A stretch of 64,000 nucleotides of DNA from Spiroplasma kunkelii CR2-3x (GTDB lineage: Bacteria; Bacillota_I; Bacilli_A; Mycoplasmatales; Mycoplasmataceae). Numbering within the stretch: the first letter of the stretch is position 1; each line of letters begins with the position of its first letter. Of the stretch, positions 29,297 to 39,827 are shown piece by piece. Position numbers and translations under genes: made by a program. The stretch lies in the NCBI RefSeq assembly GCF_001274875.1, contig NZ_CP010899.1, forward strand, positions 186,001 through 250,000, read 5' to 3'. Below the pieces are notes generated by a model. That model saw only the letters and a program-made list of their open reading frames with translations. It was not told the DNA's origin and did not search any database.

Positions 29297-29372
29297 GGGC
29301 CCGTAGCTCAGTTGGGAGAGCGCCTGCCTTGCACGTAGGGGGTCGACGGTTCGATCCCGTTCGGGTCCACCA
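29297..29372 (+). tRNA. tRNA-Ala (TGC)
   Basis: A complete cloverleaf with anticodon loop CTTGCAC (anticodon UGC), T arm GGTTCGATCCC and encoded CCA. The acceptor stem has the G3-U70 wobble pair, the identity mark for alanyl-tRNA synthetase. Confidence 0.95.
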
Positions 29373-29399
29373 TTTCAAAATAGATTTAAACAATTAATT

Positions 29400-29434
29400 A
29401 AAAAAGCATATTAAATTATTAATATGCTTTTTTA
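29400..29434 (+). terminator. Terminator of the tRNA pair
   Basis: AAAAAGCATATTAA pairs with TTAATATGCTTTTT, followed by T residues, about 28 bases after tRNA-Ala. Confidence 0.85.
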
Positions 29435-29506
29435 ATTGAATTTAATGGTTGCTTATTACTATTATCCTGAATTTTTGTGAGAGGGGATTAATATAATTGC
29501 TTTTTT

Positions 29507-29515
29507 TGGTATAAT
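29507..29515 (+). promoter_or_regulatory. Extended -10 promoter
   Basis: TGGTATAAT about 38 bases before the gene at 29554. Confidence 0.6.
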
Positions 29516-29553
29516 ATATTTAATTTAAAACAGAATATAAACAGGGGTGAAGG

Positions 29554-30483
29554 ATGTCAATTTTTGATAAAAATGAAAACGAAAGATATGCATATTTTTT
29601 AACGAATTTTAAAGAAATCCTTGCAGATTGAGTAGTTATGATTAATGATAAATTTATTAAGTCATCATTAGACAATTCATCAACTAAATTATTTGGAATG
29701 AATGTTGATAAAGCAATTTTATTTTTTGATATTAATTTAGATGCAAATAATGAATTACATGAATTAGGAATTATTAAAGAAAGTTATAGTATTGATTTAA
29801 CAAATGATTTAGATTTGAATTTAGGGAAAAAAATAAATAAGAAAAACGAAGGAAAAAATTATGATTTAATTTATAACCAAATTGATAATTTTTTTATTGA
29901 AGATTCAGAATTATTAAAATTTTGTGAATATACATTAAATATTACTAATTTATCAATGGAAACGAATGGGCCAACAATTAGTGCTTTGAATAATTATAAA
30001 TCAGTTGCTTTTAATAGTTATCCAACAAAAATTTATGAATTATTAGATTGATTTGGTATTGAAATTGTTGATACAATTAATAATGGATTAAAAGTAAAAC
30101 GTTTTGGTGTTAAAGACAATAGTACTGGTATTAATAGCAAGATAAGAAGAAAACCAAGATTAATGTCAAATAAAAATTTAAAAAATATTGATAATGATGA
30201 TAACAAAATTAATAAAGAAATAATTTTTACTGAGTATTTTGCAAATAATGGTAATATTAGTGCTAAGTTAATTGCTTTAAATAAGTTATTACCACTGTTA
30301 GAAGAAAAACGAGCTGAAATTAAAGATTTTAATCCTAAGTTAGAATATGATATTTTTAGTTTTTTACAACATACAAAATATCGGAATTCTTTAACATATC
30401 AAGAAGATAGCGAAGCTGAAAAACGTTTGGATAAAGTTTTTAAAAAAGCGGTGCTATCGTTATATTTATTAGATATTGCTTAA
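29554..30483 (+). CDS. Conserved-looking protein of unknown function
   Basis: The 309-residue frame contains two TGA Trp codons. MSIFDKNENERYAYFLTNFK begins a soluble, acidic protein rich in Asn, Asp, Ile and Lys, without membrane segments or metal motifs. A basic stretch (SKIRRKPRLMSNKNLK, about 195-210) separates an N-terminal domain from a helical C-terminal domain (LIALNKLLPLLEEKRAEIKD). GGGGTGAAGG is the ribosome site. It sits between the tRNAs and rplI. No family recognised. Confidence 0.7.
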
Positions 30484-30511
30484 AAAGCGAAGAAAATAAT
30501 TCGTTTTTTAT
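30482..30511 (+). terminator. Possible terminator
   Basis: AAAAAGCGAA and TTCGTTTTTT can pair with one bulge, followed by T residues, right after the stop of the unknown gene. Confidence 0.5.
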
Positions 30512-30565
30512 TTATTAAAATTATTTTAAGAAGTTTTCCGTTATAATTTGTAGTAGGTGATTATG

Positions 30566-31015
30566 ATGAAAGTTATTTTAATTAAAGATGTTAAAGGAAA
30601 AGGAAAAGTTAATGATGTAATTGATGTTGCTGATGGTTATGCAAAAAATTATTTAATTAAAGAAGGTTTTGCAATTTCAACAACTTCTGCTAATTTGGCT
30701 AAATTAAATGTTGTTTTATCACAGAAAGCAGCACAAGAAGCAGCAGTAAAAGCTTCTTTAGAAGAATTAAAAGCAACATTAGAAGAATTAACATTGAATT
30801 TTAAATTAAAAGTTCATGATAATAAAACATTTGGTTCTGTTTCTTTAAAACAAATTGAAGATTGATTAGCAAAAAAATTTAATTTAAAAGTTGATAAAAA
30901 GAAATTTATTGATAATAATAATTTAACAAGTTTTGGGTTACATTACCTAAAAATTAAATTAGCTCCAAATATAATTGCAACATTAAAAGTGATGGTAGAA
31001 AAAAAGGAGAGTTAA
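30566..31015 (+). CDS. rplI: 50S ribosomal protein L9
   Basis: L9 binds 23S rRNA and bridges ribosomes. The 149-residue frame starts [20 protein letters not shown], the L9 signature region, with [13 protein letters not shown]. One TGA Trp at 30865 joins the N-terminal part to the C-terminal domain. Start 30566 was chosen over the in-frame ATG at 30563 and GTG at 30557 because MKVI is the family start and the spacing to TAGG is good. It precedes dnaB by three bases, a common pairing in Firmicutes. Confidence 0.95.
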
Positions 31016-31018
31016 TTA

Positions 31019-32395
31019 ATGGAAAACATCAATAAAACAGAATTAAATAAACTTAATGTTATTAATGATGCGGAAAAAAATGTTTTAGCAATAATTGCAC
31101 ACTCCATTACAGCAGCTGAAGAAGTTTTTTCAATTTTAACAGAAGAAGATTTTACTGTAATGAATTACAAAGTAATTTTTAAAACTTTACAAGAACAATT
31201 TTCAGCAAAGGTTGCTATTAATATTACAACATTAAGCAATTATATGTTAAAAAATAATATTTTAAATAAAGTTGGTGGCATTGAATTTTTAACTGATTTA
31301 TTTCAATCATATACAACAGATGTTAATTTATCTGAATATTTAGATATTATTATTAAAAATACAACCTCACGTCGATTAAAGGCTGTTGTTGATAGTATTA
31401 ATCGTAAGATTAATGCTCATCAGCCAATTGATGAAGTTGTTAGTCATGCAGAAAAAGAAATCTTAGATGTTAAAAAAGAGCGAAAAGGGAATTTATTTAA
31501 AACTTCATATGATGAAGTTGATAAAGTACTTCAAAAAATTGAATTGTTAGAAAATTCCGGTGAAATGTTAACAGGAAGTCCAAGTGGTTTTCGTGATTTA
31601 GATGGTATGACATCAGGTTTTCAAAAAGGGGATTTTATTATTTTGGCGGCACGTCCTTCAATGGGGAAGACAGCATTAGCTTTAAATTTTGCTGTTAAAT
31701 CAGCTGATCAATCAAAAAAAGCAGTTGCTATTTTTTCAGTTGAAATGCCAGCGGAACAATTAATTCAAAGAATGCTAGGAAGTTATTCAACAGTTGATTC
31801 TGTTAAAGTTCGAACTGGTAAAGGGTTAAAAACACGTGATTGAGAAAATATTACCAAGGCGGCAGATTTTTTAAAACAAACAAATTTATTTATTGATGAT
31901 ACACCAAGTTTGAAAGTTATTGAATTACAGTCAAAGTTAAGAAAATTATGTCGTGAAAACGAAGTTGGTTTAGTTGTTATTGATTATTTACAATTACTTA
32001 GCACTGGAACTAATTTTGGTGATTCACGTCAACAGGAAGTTTCAACAATTTCGCGGCAACTTAAAGCATTAGCACGTGAATTAGAGGTTCCAATTATTTG
32101 TTTATCCCAATTATCACGGTCAGTTGAAAAACGAGAAGACAAAAGGCCAATTATGTCTGATTTACGTGATTCAGGAGCAATTGAACAAGATGCGGATATT
32201 ATTATGTTTTTATTTCGAGAAGAATATTACACTTCTCACGATTCAAATAATATGGAAGGACCAATGTTAGAAACAGAAAAAGCACAATTAATTTTATCAA
32301 AGCATCGAAATGGTCCAACTGGGAGTGTTGAATTATTGTTTGTAAAAAAACACGGTTCATTTGCTGATTATGGTTTGCAAAATAGAAAAATTTAG
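31019..32395 (+). CDS. dnaB: Replicative DNA helicase DnaB (Bacillus DnaC)
   Basis: The hexameric helicase that unwinds DNA at the replication fork. 458 residues: an N-terminal helical domain (ISAEKNVLAIIAHS-type start, residues 15-120), a linker, and a RecA-like motor with Walker A ARPSMGKTALA (about 211-221) and Walker B VGLVVIDYLQLL. LSRSVEKREDKRPIMSDLRD and LRDSGAIEQDAD are conserved. One TGA Trp at 31841. It overlaps nothing but follows rplI almost directly, so they are probably co-expressed. Confidence 0.96.
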
Positions 32396-32449
32396 GATAC
32401 TATATTAGTTAGTGAAAAATAAATTAGTGTTTAAGAAAAGAGGACTATA

Positions 32450-33664
32450 ATGCGTAAGTTATTATCAATTTTTGCAACAACAACTTTGGTTACAGCATCA
32501 TCAGCATCAGCTGTTTCTTGTAGTGGTGCACCACAAGGAAATCCTATTCCTACTTTTATATATAATGGAAATCAAAAATTTAGTCATGTTCCAATAGCAA
32601 CTTGTAAATCAACAAATGGAATTGATGATGTAACCCAATCAGGAAAAGATGAAAATGGTGCTCCTTATGAATACAGTTTACAGGGGGGGCAATTGGGTTT
32701 AATTAATAATGCAATTAATCCTATTTTACATGGTATAAATTTAACAAAAGATAATAGTGTAATAACTGGTAAAGGAGCAAAGTGAACTGATGAGCAAATT
32801 GCAACTGGCTTAAAAGGGCAAAAGGATGAACTAATTAAAACTGCAAAAACTGATGCGCAAGATCTTTTTGATAATAGTAAAAAAATTAATCAAAAAGTAT
32901 TATGAGAAGAATTTTTTAACAATTATTCAACTAGTTATGACTCATACTATAGTCAAGTTGCTTTCCTTGCAAATGAAAATAAAACAATTTTAAATAAAAC
33001 AAATGATAATTTGGTGACAATGACTGGAAATGTAGAAAAAACAAAGAATAAAGAATGAGTTAAAGAACAAACTTGACCAGATGGCAAAAAAACTCCTCAT
33101 ACACCTTCATCATTAAAAGTATTATCACCTATAGCATCGATTCTTGAATGATTAAATGATCCAAAAAATGACTATAATCAAGGCTATGATCAAATTGATC
33201 AAAATCGTGGATATCAATCAGCACGTTATCTTGCAATTGTTATTCCTAATGTTACAATTCGCTTTGAGTTTCAAGGAGAACATAATCGTTTTACTTTTAC
33301 AGCAACAATTGATAAATTAGTAGGTTATGCAAATTATCTTGTTTACGAAAATCCAAATATTACAAAAGATAGTCCAACTTATGGTCATCAATGATTTTTC
33401 CTAAGTTATGGTTTTTATGACTTTGAGAGTTTAAAAGATGATGATTATCATCACTATAATTTTAATGCGATTCCAGATGCTGCTAAGATTGATCAAAATA
33501 TTAAAATTGCATTAGGTTTTGTTAAAAAAAATGATAATAAAGGAATTTTAACCGATGAAGAAGATAAGGAAGTTGGTAAACGTGGTCAATTCCCAACATC
33601 AGAAACAGCTTATACTTTTCCAGCTCTAAAATGAACAATTAATGTTGATTCAATTACTGACTAA
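32450..33664 (+). CDS. Spiroplasma lipoprotein
   Basis: 404 residues with at least eight TGA Trp codons, so only a third is visible under the standard code. The signal peptide MRKLLSIFATTTLVTASSAS ends in the lipobox AVSC (Cys24), giving a lipid-anchored surface protein. The mature part is polar, rich in Asn, Asp and Tyr, with many aromatic residues, and no recognised domain. AAGAGGACT is the ribosome site. It lies 8 bases before rlmH. Confidence 0.85.
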
Positions 33665-33672
33665 TATAAATA

Positions 33673-34143
33673 ATGGATATTAAAATTCTGACAATTGGTT
33701 CATTAGATAAAAAATATCTAATAATTGGCTGTGAAACTTTTTTTGAACGAATTAAGCATTATGCAAAATTAGAAATTATTGAATTAAAAGAAGTTAATAA
33801 TAAGAATGAACAAGTAACAATTAATGATCAAACAGCATTAGTAATAAAAAAACTATTAGATTATTCAGAATATTATAAAGTATTATTAGCATCACAAGGT
33901 CAAATTTTAACAAGTGAACAAATTGCTGCATATATTAAGGAAGTTAAAGAATTTAAAAAATCAAAGTTATTGTTTATTATTGGAGGCAGTCATGGCTTTA
34001 ATAATAATGAATTATTGTCAAAGGTTAATTTTCAATTAAGTTTTGGAGCAATAACTTTACCACATCAATTATGCCGATTAGTATTATTAGAACAAATATA
34101 TCGTAGTTTTAAGATTATTAATAATGAAAGTTATCATAAGTAA
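33673..34143 (+). CDS. rlmH: 23S rRNA (pseudouridine1915-N3)-methyltransferase
   Basis: RlmH methylates pseudouridine 1915 in helix 69 of 23S rRNA. The 156-residue protein has the SPOUT-fold motifs FIIGGSHGF and LSFGAITLPHQLCRLVLLEQ, and ends with a conserved Tyr-His (ESYHK). Size is typical. Its ATG lies 8 bases after the lipoprotein stop, so they may share a transcript. Confidence 0.95.
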   Translation: MDIKILTIGSLDKKYLIIGCETFFERIKHYAKLEIIELKEVNNKNEQVTINDQTALVIKKLLDYSEYYKVLLASQGQILTSEQIAAYIKEVKEFKKSKLLFIIGGSHGFNNNELLSKVNFQLSFGAITLPHQLCRLVLLEQIYRSFKIINNESYHK

Positions 34144-34148
34144 TTTTT

Positions 34149-34196
34149 AAAAAGAACAACCAGATTATATTTTTTTTGGTTTTAGTTCTTTTTTTA
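34149..34196 (+). terminator. Terminator after rlmH
   Basis: AAAAAGAAC pairs with GTTCTTTTT, supported by an inner ACC/GGT, and is followed by a long T run. Confidence 0.7.
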
Positions 34197-34267
34197 TTTT
34201 GGCAAGTTTGCTCTATCATTGCAATTTTTCGTTTTTACACTAATTCTGATAAAGCATTTGTTTTTTT

Positions 34268-34669
34268 CTAATAATAATTGCCGATAATAAGGACTATTTT
34301 TTTAGCTAATTTAATAACTTTAATTCGGTCAGTAACAGTCATATTATTAACATCAATATAATTAGGTTCCTTTGTTCTATAAGCTTGGTTTTTTAATTGC
34401 TTATTCTTTTTTTGAGCATTTAATAAAATTTTATACATTGGATTATTTTTATCAATGATTTTTTCTTTTTATCTAACTGTGGTTTTTTGTTTGTTTTGCG
34501 GTAAATTTCATGGCTTCGTGATGTTTTACGTGCTAAAGTTTCAAGTTGAATTTTAACCACCTGTGCTTTATGTTTTTGAATTTTTTGATAACGCAAATCA
34601 TAACCATTGTCCTTTGTTTTTTTATATAATAATAATAATAATAGTTTTATTTTCTATTTCTTTTGCCAT
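34268..34669 (-). pseudogene. Decayed basic protein gene
   Basis: The start MAKEIENKTIIIII runs into TAA after an ATT repeat (microsatellite near 34622-34643). The gene resumes in another frame (KKTKDNGYDLRYQKIQKHKA then TLARKTSRSHEIYRKTNKKP) and shifts again near 34460 into KNNPMYKILLNAQKKNKQLK and TVTDRIKVIKLAKKIVLIIG. So at least two frameshifts. The protein was very basic and about 130 residues long. Family unknown; nucleic-acid binding is possible from charge only. Confidence 0.55.
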
Positions 34670-34791
34670 TTTTCTCCTTACTTTTCAACATGTAATTATT
34701 CCAATTTTATTTATTAATTATAAATTAGATGAAACAAAGAAGTAAAAAAGATAAAATATTTTATTTTTTTCTTAAAAAAAGACTTGCATTA

Positions 34792-34819
34792 TTGACTATT
34801 ATCCAATAAAATAAATAAT
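34792..34819 (+). promoter_or_regulatory. Probable promoter of the ribosomal protein operon
   Basis: TTGACT, 16 bases, AATAAT. A leader of about 100 bases follows with a CCTATCA/TGATAGG stem-loop (about 34850-34876) before rpsJ, which may serve for control. Confidence 0.5.
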
Positions 34820-34922
34820 CATGTATATTTTGTGGAAACATCTTTTGTGCCCTATCACTGATACACTGATAGGCGTTGTCAATGTTTACACAAAAAATAT
34901 GAATAAATTAGGAGGAAAAGTA

Positions 34923-35231
34923 ATGGCTCAAACTAAAATGAGAATTAAATTAAAAGGTTTTGATCACCGTGTGGTTGATCAATCAATTAAAAAAATCATT
35001 GAAGCAGCTAAAGCAGCAGGAGTAGAGGTAAAGGGACCAATACCTTTACCAACTGATCGTAATATCATTACTATTTTAAGAGCAACTCATAAATACAAAG
35101 ATTCAAGAGAACAATTTGAAATGAGAACACATAAAAGAATTATTGATATTATTAATCCTGATGGTCCAAAGGTAATTGACACTTTAAAAAGAGTGCAGTT
35201 ACCAAGTGGTGTGGAAATTGAAATGAAATAA
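34923..35231 (+). CDS. rpsJ: 30S ribosomal protein S10
   Basis: First gene of the S10 block. 102 residues, the usual length, starting [20 protein letters not shown]; contains GPIPLPT and the conserved [14 protein letters not shown] 34923 was chosen because GGAGG lies 6 bases upstream; the longer frame from 34821 adds an unrelated leader peptide. S10 also acts in transcription antitermination with NusB. Confidence 0.97.
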   Translation: MAQTKMRIKLKGFDHRVVDQSIKKIIEAAKAAGVEVKGPIPLPTDRNIITILRATHKYKDSREQFEMRTHKRIIDIINPDGPKVIDTLKRVQLPSGVEIEMK

Positions 35232-35295
35232 ATAACCATTCTTAAATTTAATTTATAGACAATATATACATGACGTATTTTCAAGGAGGAAAGAA

Positions 35296-36072
35296 ATGAA
35301 AGGAATCTTAGGACGCAAAATTGGTATGACACAAATTTTTGCTACCGATGGTAGATTAATACCAGTTACAGTAGTTGAAGTAGAACATAATATTGTTTTA
35401 CGAGTATTGACAAAAGAACAAAATGGTTATCAAGCGCTTCAATTAGCTGTCGAAGATAAAAGAATTAGTTTGGTTTCAAAACCAGACCAAGGACAATTCA
35501 AAAAAGCGAATACAACACCTAAGCGCTTCGTTAAAGAAATCAGAAATATGGATGGTTATAATTCTGGCGATATTATTAAAGCTGATATCTTTACTGCTGG
35601 GGAATTCGTTGATGTTACAGGAACTTCAAAAGGGAAAGGATTTACTGGTTCAATTAAAAGACATAACTATTCACGGGGACCAATGGGACATGGTTCAGGT
35701 TATCACCGTGGTGTTGGGTCGATGGGAGCTATTGCCCCAAATCGGATTTTAAAATCTAAAAAAATGCCTGGACATATAGGAACCGAAAAAGTAACAATTC
35801 AAAATTTAGAAATTATTGCAATTGATACTGAAAAAAATGCTTTATTGGTAAAAGGTTCAATTCCAGGTCCAAAAAAACAGTTTGTAGTTATTAAAGAAGC
35901 AATTAAAGGTTTAAAACCAAATACACCAACAGAATTACTTAAAAGAACTGTTGAAACAAAAACACCAGATCCCACAGTAAAAGAAGAAAAACCAGTTGAA
36001 GGAGTTGTTGATGCAGCAGTTGATACAACGCTAACAGCAGTCACTGATGCACCAGCATCAAAGACAGAATAG
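35296..36072 (+). CDS. rplC: 50S ribosomal protein L3 with C-terminal tail
   Basis: 258 residues. The L3 core runs from [20 protein letters not shown] to about residue 215 with [11 protein letters not shown]-like and [13 protein letters not shown] motifs that contact the peptidyl transferase centre. The last about 40 residues ([20 protein letters not shown]) are an acidic, Ala/Thr/Val-rich low-complexity extension beyond the usual about 210 residues. AAGGAGGAAAG is a strong ribosome site. Confidence 0.96.
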   Translation: MKGILGRKIGMTQIFATDGRLIPVTVVEVEHNIVLRVLTKEQNGYQALQLAVEDKRISLVSKPDQGQFKKANTTPKRFVKEIRNMDGYNSGDIIKADIFTAGEFVDVTGTSKGKGFTGSIKRHNYSRGPMGHGSGYHRGVGSMGAIAPNRILKSKKMPGHIGTEKVTIQNLEIIAIDTEKNALLVKGSIPGPKKQFVVIKEAIKGLKPNTPTELLKRTVETKTPDPTVKEEKPVEGVVDAAVDTTLTAVTDAPASKTE

Positions 36073-36094
36073 TTTTGTAGAAAGGAATTTTAAA

Positions 36095-36721
36095 ATGAAA
36101 TTACAAGTACTTGATGCGAATGGAACAAGCGTTAAAGAAATTAGTGTAAATGATGCCATTTGAGGAATTGAGCCACATCAGCAAGCAATGTTTGATGCTG
36201 TTATTGCGCAACAAGCCTCAATGCGTCAAGGCACACACAAAACTAAGACAAAAACTGAAGTATCTGGTGGGGGAAGAAAACCTTGAAGACAAAAAGGAAC
36301 TGGTCGTGCTCGCCAAGGTTCAATTAGAGCACCACAATGAAAAGGAGGAGGGATTGTTTTTGGTCCAACTCCAGAAAAAAAATATTTAAAACATGTTAAT
36401 AAAAAAGTTAGAAAATTAGCAATTAAATCTGCATTTTCGTTGAAAGTTCAAGATAAAAATATTATGATAATTGATCAATTTGGAATTGACAAACCTTCAA
36501 CAAAAGCAATGGTTAAAGTTTTAAATAATTTAAAAGTTAATGGTGAAAAACTATTAATTATTACCACAGAAGGTGATGAAGTTAATTTTAAATCATCACG
36601 TAATATTGAAAAGGTAAATATAATTACATCAGCTGGGATTAATATATATGATTTATTAAATGCAAACAAATTATTAGTAACAGAACAAGCAATAAAAGCA
36701 ATTGAGGAGGTGTACTCATAA
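36095..36721 (+). CDS. rplD: 50S ribosomal protein L4
   Basis: 208 residues, family-typical. Reading TGA as Trp ([32 protein letters not shown]) joins frames that otherwise look broken. The [13 protein letters not shown] loop reaches into the exit tunnel. The stop overlaps the rplW start as TAATG, so the two are coupled. AGAAAGGAATT is the ribosome site. Confidence 0.96.
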
Positions 36722-37008
36722 TGCATATTACAAATGTCATAAAAAAACCAATTTTATCAGAAAAAACATATCGTAATATGGCGAATGGGGTTTATACTTT
36801 TGAAGTTGCGCGTACAGCAAATAAAGTTCAAATTAAAAAAGCTTTTGAAAAAATATTTGAAGTAAAGGTTGAAAAAGTTAATGTTATTAATTATGATCCA
36901 AAAGAAAAGAAAATGGGAAAATTTGTTGGAGAGACAATATACACAAAACGTGCAATTATTAAATTAAAACCAGGTGAGAAATTAGATTTATTAGGAGAAG
37001 ATAAATAA
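36721..37008 (+). CDS. rplW: 50S ribosomal protein L23
   Basis: 95 residues: [20 protein letters not shown] and [20 protein letters not shown], with the conserved [15 protein letters not shown]23 lies at the tunnel exit and docks trigger factor and SRP. The AGGAGG site lies inside the end of rplD, and the start overlaps that gene's stop. Confidence 0.96.
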   Translation: MHITNVIKKPILSEKTYRNMANGVYTFEVARTANKVQIKKAFEKIFEVKVEKVNVINYDPKEKKMGKFVGETIYTKRAIIKLKPGEKLDLLGEDK

Positions 37009-37063
37009 TTCCAGGATACACTATCTGGGACTGTTTATTGGCGAAATAGGAGGATAAATAAAA

Positions 37064-37900
37064 ATGCCAATTAAGAGTTTTAAACCAGTCACACCGAGTC
37101 GTCGTAATATGACGTCATTAGATTATTCCGTGTTGACAACTGATCGCCCGGAAAAATCATTAATTAAAACTCGGAAAAAACATGCTGGTCGTAATAACCA
37201 AGGAGTTATTACAACAAGACATAAAGGCGGCGGCCATAAAGTTAAATATCGTATTATTGACTTTAAACGTAATAAGGATAATATTATTGGAAAAATTGCA
37301 ACAATTGAATATGATCCAAATCGTAATGCCTTTATTTGTTTAGTTAATTATGTTGATGGTGAAAAAAGATATATTTTAGCACCAAAAACCATCAAAGTTG
37401 GAATGCAAATTGTTAGTGCTGAGAAAACAGATATTAAAGTTGGAAACTGCATGAAATTAAAAAACATTCCAGAAGGGACTGTTCTACATAATTTAGAATT
37501 ACGTCCAGGTAAAGGTGGACAATTAGCTCGTTCAGCTGGTTCATCAGTGCAATTTTTAGGAAAAGATGAAGATGGTAAATATGTCACAATTCGATTAACA
37601 TCAGGTGAAGTTCGTAAAGTTTTAGGAGAATGTCGAGCAACAGTTGGTGAAGTTGGAAATGAAGACTACGCCCTAGTAAATTGAGGAAAAGCAGGACGAA
37701 ACCGCTGACGTGGAATTCGTCCAACTGTTCGTGGGTCAGCTATGAACCCAAATGATCACCCCCATGGTGGGGGAGAAGGGAAAGCTCCGGTTGGTCGAAA
37801 AGCACCAATGACACCATGAGGTAAAAAAGCATTAGGAGTAAAAACTCGTAACAAGAAAAAAGCTTCAACTAAATTAATCGTTAGAAGACGTACTAAATAA
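37064..37900 (+). CDS. rplB: 50S ribosomal protein L2
   Basis: 278 residues. [20 protein letters not shown] begins the protein; the C-terminal [20 protein letters not shown] contains the conserved histidine near the peptidyl transferase centre. TGA Trp codons at 37682, 37706 and 37818 hide the last quarter under the standard code. AGGAGGATAA is the ribosome site. Confidence 0.97.
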
Positions 37901-37987
37901 TCTTGCTAATTAGAGTCAATCCGACAAATAATAGTTAGTTGAAAGTAAAAATCAAAATTAGAGAGATTATATATAGGAGGTAAAACA

Positions 37988-38263
37988 ATGTCACGAAGTC
38001 TGAAAAAAGGGCCATTTGTTGATAAATATTTACAAAAAAAAGTTGAAGCATTGAATACTGCGAATAAAAAAGAAGTTGTTAAAACTTGATCAAGAAGAAG
38101 CGTTATCTTCCCAGAATTTATTGGTCATACTTTTGCTGTCCACAATGGAAAAGAACATATTCCAGTTTATGTTACCGAAGATATGATTGGTCATAAATTG
38201 GGAGAATTCTCACCAACAAGAAAATTTGGTGGACATGGCGATGATAAGAAGAAGAAAAAATAA
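37988..38263 (+). CDS. rpsS: 30S ribosomal protein S19
   Basis: 91 residues: [40 protein letters not shown], and [17 protein letters not shown], all conserved. One TGA (Trp in KTWSRRS) splits the frame under the standard code. It binds 16S rRNA in the head with S13. AGGAGG precedes the ATG. Basic tail DDKKKKK. Confidence 0.96.
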
Positions 38264-38294
38264 TTAAATTCAGAAAGTGAGTATTATTATATAA

Positions 38295-38633
38295 ATGGAT
38301 GTAAGAGCAAACTTAAGAAGTATTAGAATATCGCCGCGAAAAGTAAGATTAGTTACCGATTTAATTCGGAATAAAAAAGTGGGAGACGCAATAGTTATTC
38401 TTAACAACACAAACAAAAAATCATCAGTTCCAGTTCAAAAATTAGTTAAATCAGCGGTAGCAAATGCCGTTAATAATAATGGATTGGATGCTGATCGCTT
38501 ATTTATTAAAGAAATCTTCGTTAACGAAGGACCAACATTAAAACGTTTCCGTCCGCGTGCACATGGGCGAGCATATGAAATATTGAAGAGAACAAGTCAC
38601 ATCACAGTTACTGTTAGTGATGGACAACAATAA
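38295..38633 (+). CDS. rplV: 50S ribosomal protein L22
   Basis: 112 residues, no [23 protein letters not shown] and the C-terminal loop [20 protein letters not shown], which lines the exit tunnel. L22 in some Mollicutes is extended; here it has the normal length. Confidence 0.96.
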
Positions 38634-38652
38634 GAAAGGAAGATAACAAGAG

Positions 38653-39411
38653 ATGGGTCAAAAAGTTAGTCCAACAGGATTACGCGTTGGAGTTATTAAA
38701 ACGTGAGATTCAAGATGATACGCTGAAAAGCAAGAATATGTCAAATGATTGCATCAAGATATCAAGATTAGAAAAGCTCTAATGAAAGAATTAAAAGGAG
38801 CAAGTGTTTCTAAAATTGAAATTGAACGAACAAAAAAAGAAATTGTTATCTTTATTAGAACTGCTCGTGTTGGTGTTGTCTTAGGACAAGAAGGAAAAAA
38901 CATCGCAAAATTAGTAAAATTAGTACATGTTACAATCGGCGATCGTAAAATAGAAGTAAAAATTAATGTTGTTGAAATTAAAAACCCAGACACTGATGCA
39001 CAATTAGTGGCGAATACAATTGCTGAACAGATTGTTAATCGTGCTTCATTTAGAAGTGTTCAAAAATTAGCAATTAAAAAAGCAATGAAAGCTGGAGCAC
39101 AAGGAATTAAAACTTCTGTTTCAGGACGTTTAGGTGGTGTAGATATGGCACGAACAGAAGGATATACCGAAGGAACCGTACCATTAGCAACTTTACGTAG
39201 TGATATTGATTATGCTTTAGCCGAAGCTTTAACAACCTATGGCCAAATTGGAGTTAAAATTTGAATTTGTAAGGGAGAAATCCTAAGCAAAGAATTAGTT
39301 TCTACAAGTGATGAAAAACCAAAGTTTGAAAAACGCGACTTTAATCGTTCAAACAATAATCGTCGTTATCAAGGACCAAAATCACACCCCGCTGCTAAGG
39401 AGGCAAAATAA
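38653..39411 (+). CDS. rpsC: 30S ribosomal protein S3
   Basis: 252 residues with five or more TGA Trp codons (for example [18 protein letters not shown] near the start, which confirms start 38653). KH domain motif [13 protein letters not shown], and [21 protein letters not shown] basic, Asn-rich tail of about 35 residues ends in KEAK. The stop overlaps rplP as TAATG. S3 helps unwind mRNA at the entry site. Confidence 0.96.
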
Positions 39412-39824
39412 TGTTATTACCAAAAAGAACAAAATATCGTCGTCCGCATCGTATTAAATATGAAGGAAAAGCAAAAGGAAATACGAAAGTAGATTTTGGA
39501 GAATTTGGATTAAAATCACTAGATGGAGCCTGAATTACAAACCGCCAAATTGAAGCAGCGCGGATTGCAATGACACGTTATATGAAACGTTGAGGAAAAG
39601 TTTGAATTAGAATTTTTCCTCATATGGCAAAAACAAAAAAACCATTAGAAGTTCGAATGGGTTCAGGAAAAGGTTCACCTGAAGAATGAGTAGCAGTTGT
39701 TAAAACAGGAACGGTCATGTTTGAAGTAGCAGGTGTTTCTGAAGAAACTGCCCTTGAAGCATTACGATTAGCAATGCATAAATTACCAGTAAGATGTAAG
39801 ATTGTTAAAAAAGGAGAAGAGTAA
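39411..39824 (+). CDS. rplP: 50S ribosomal protein L16
   Basis: 137 residues: [40 protein letters not shown], and [17 protein letters not shown]. Five TGA Trp codons leave no long frame under the standard code. The start overlaps the rpsC stop. L16 sits at the A-site tRNA elbow. Confidence 0.96.
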
Positions 39825-39827
39825 GAA

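Noticed and set aside
34821-34922. N-terminal extension of rpsJ in the same frame
   Set aside because: S10 starts at 34923 with a GGAGG site; the upstream part is the mRNA leader with a stem-loop and has no family match.
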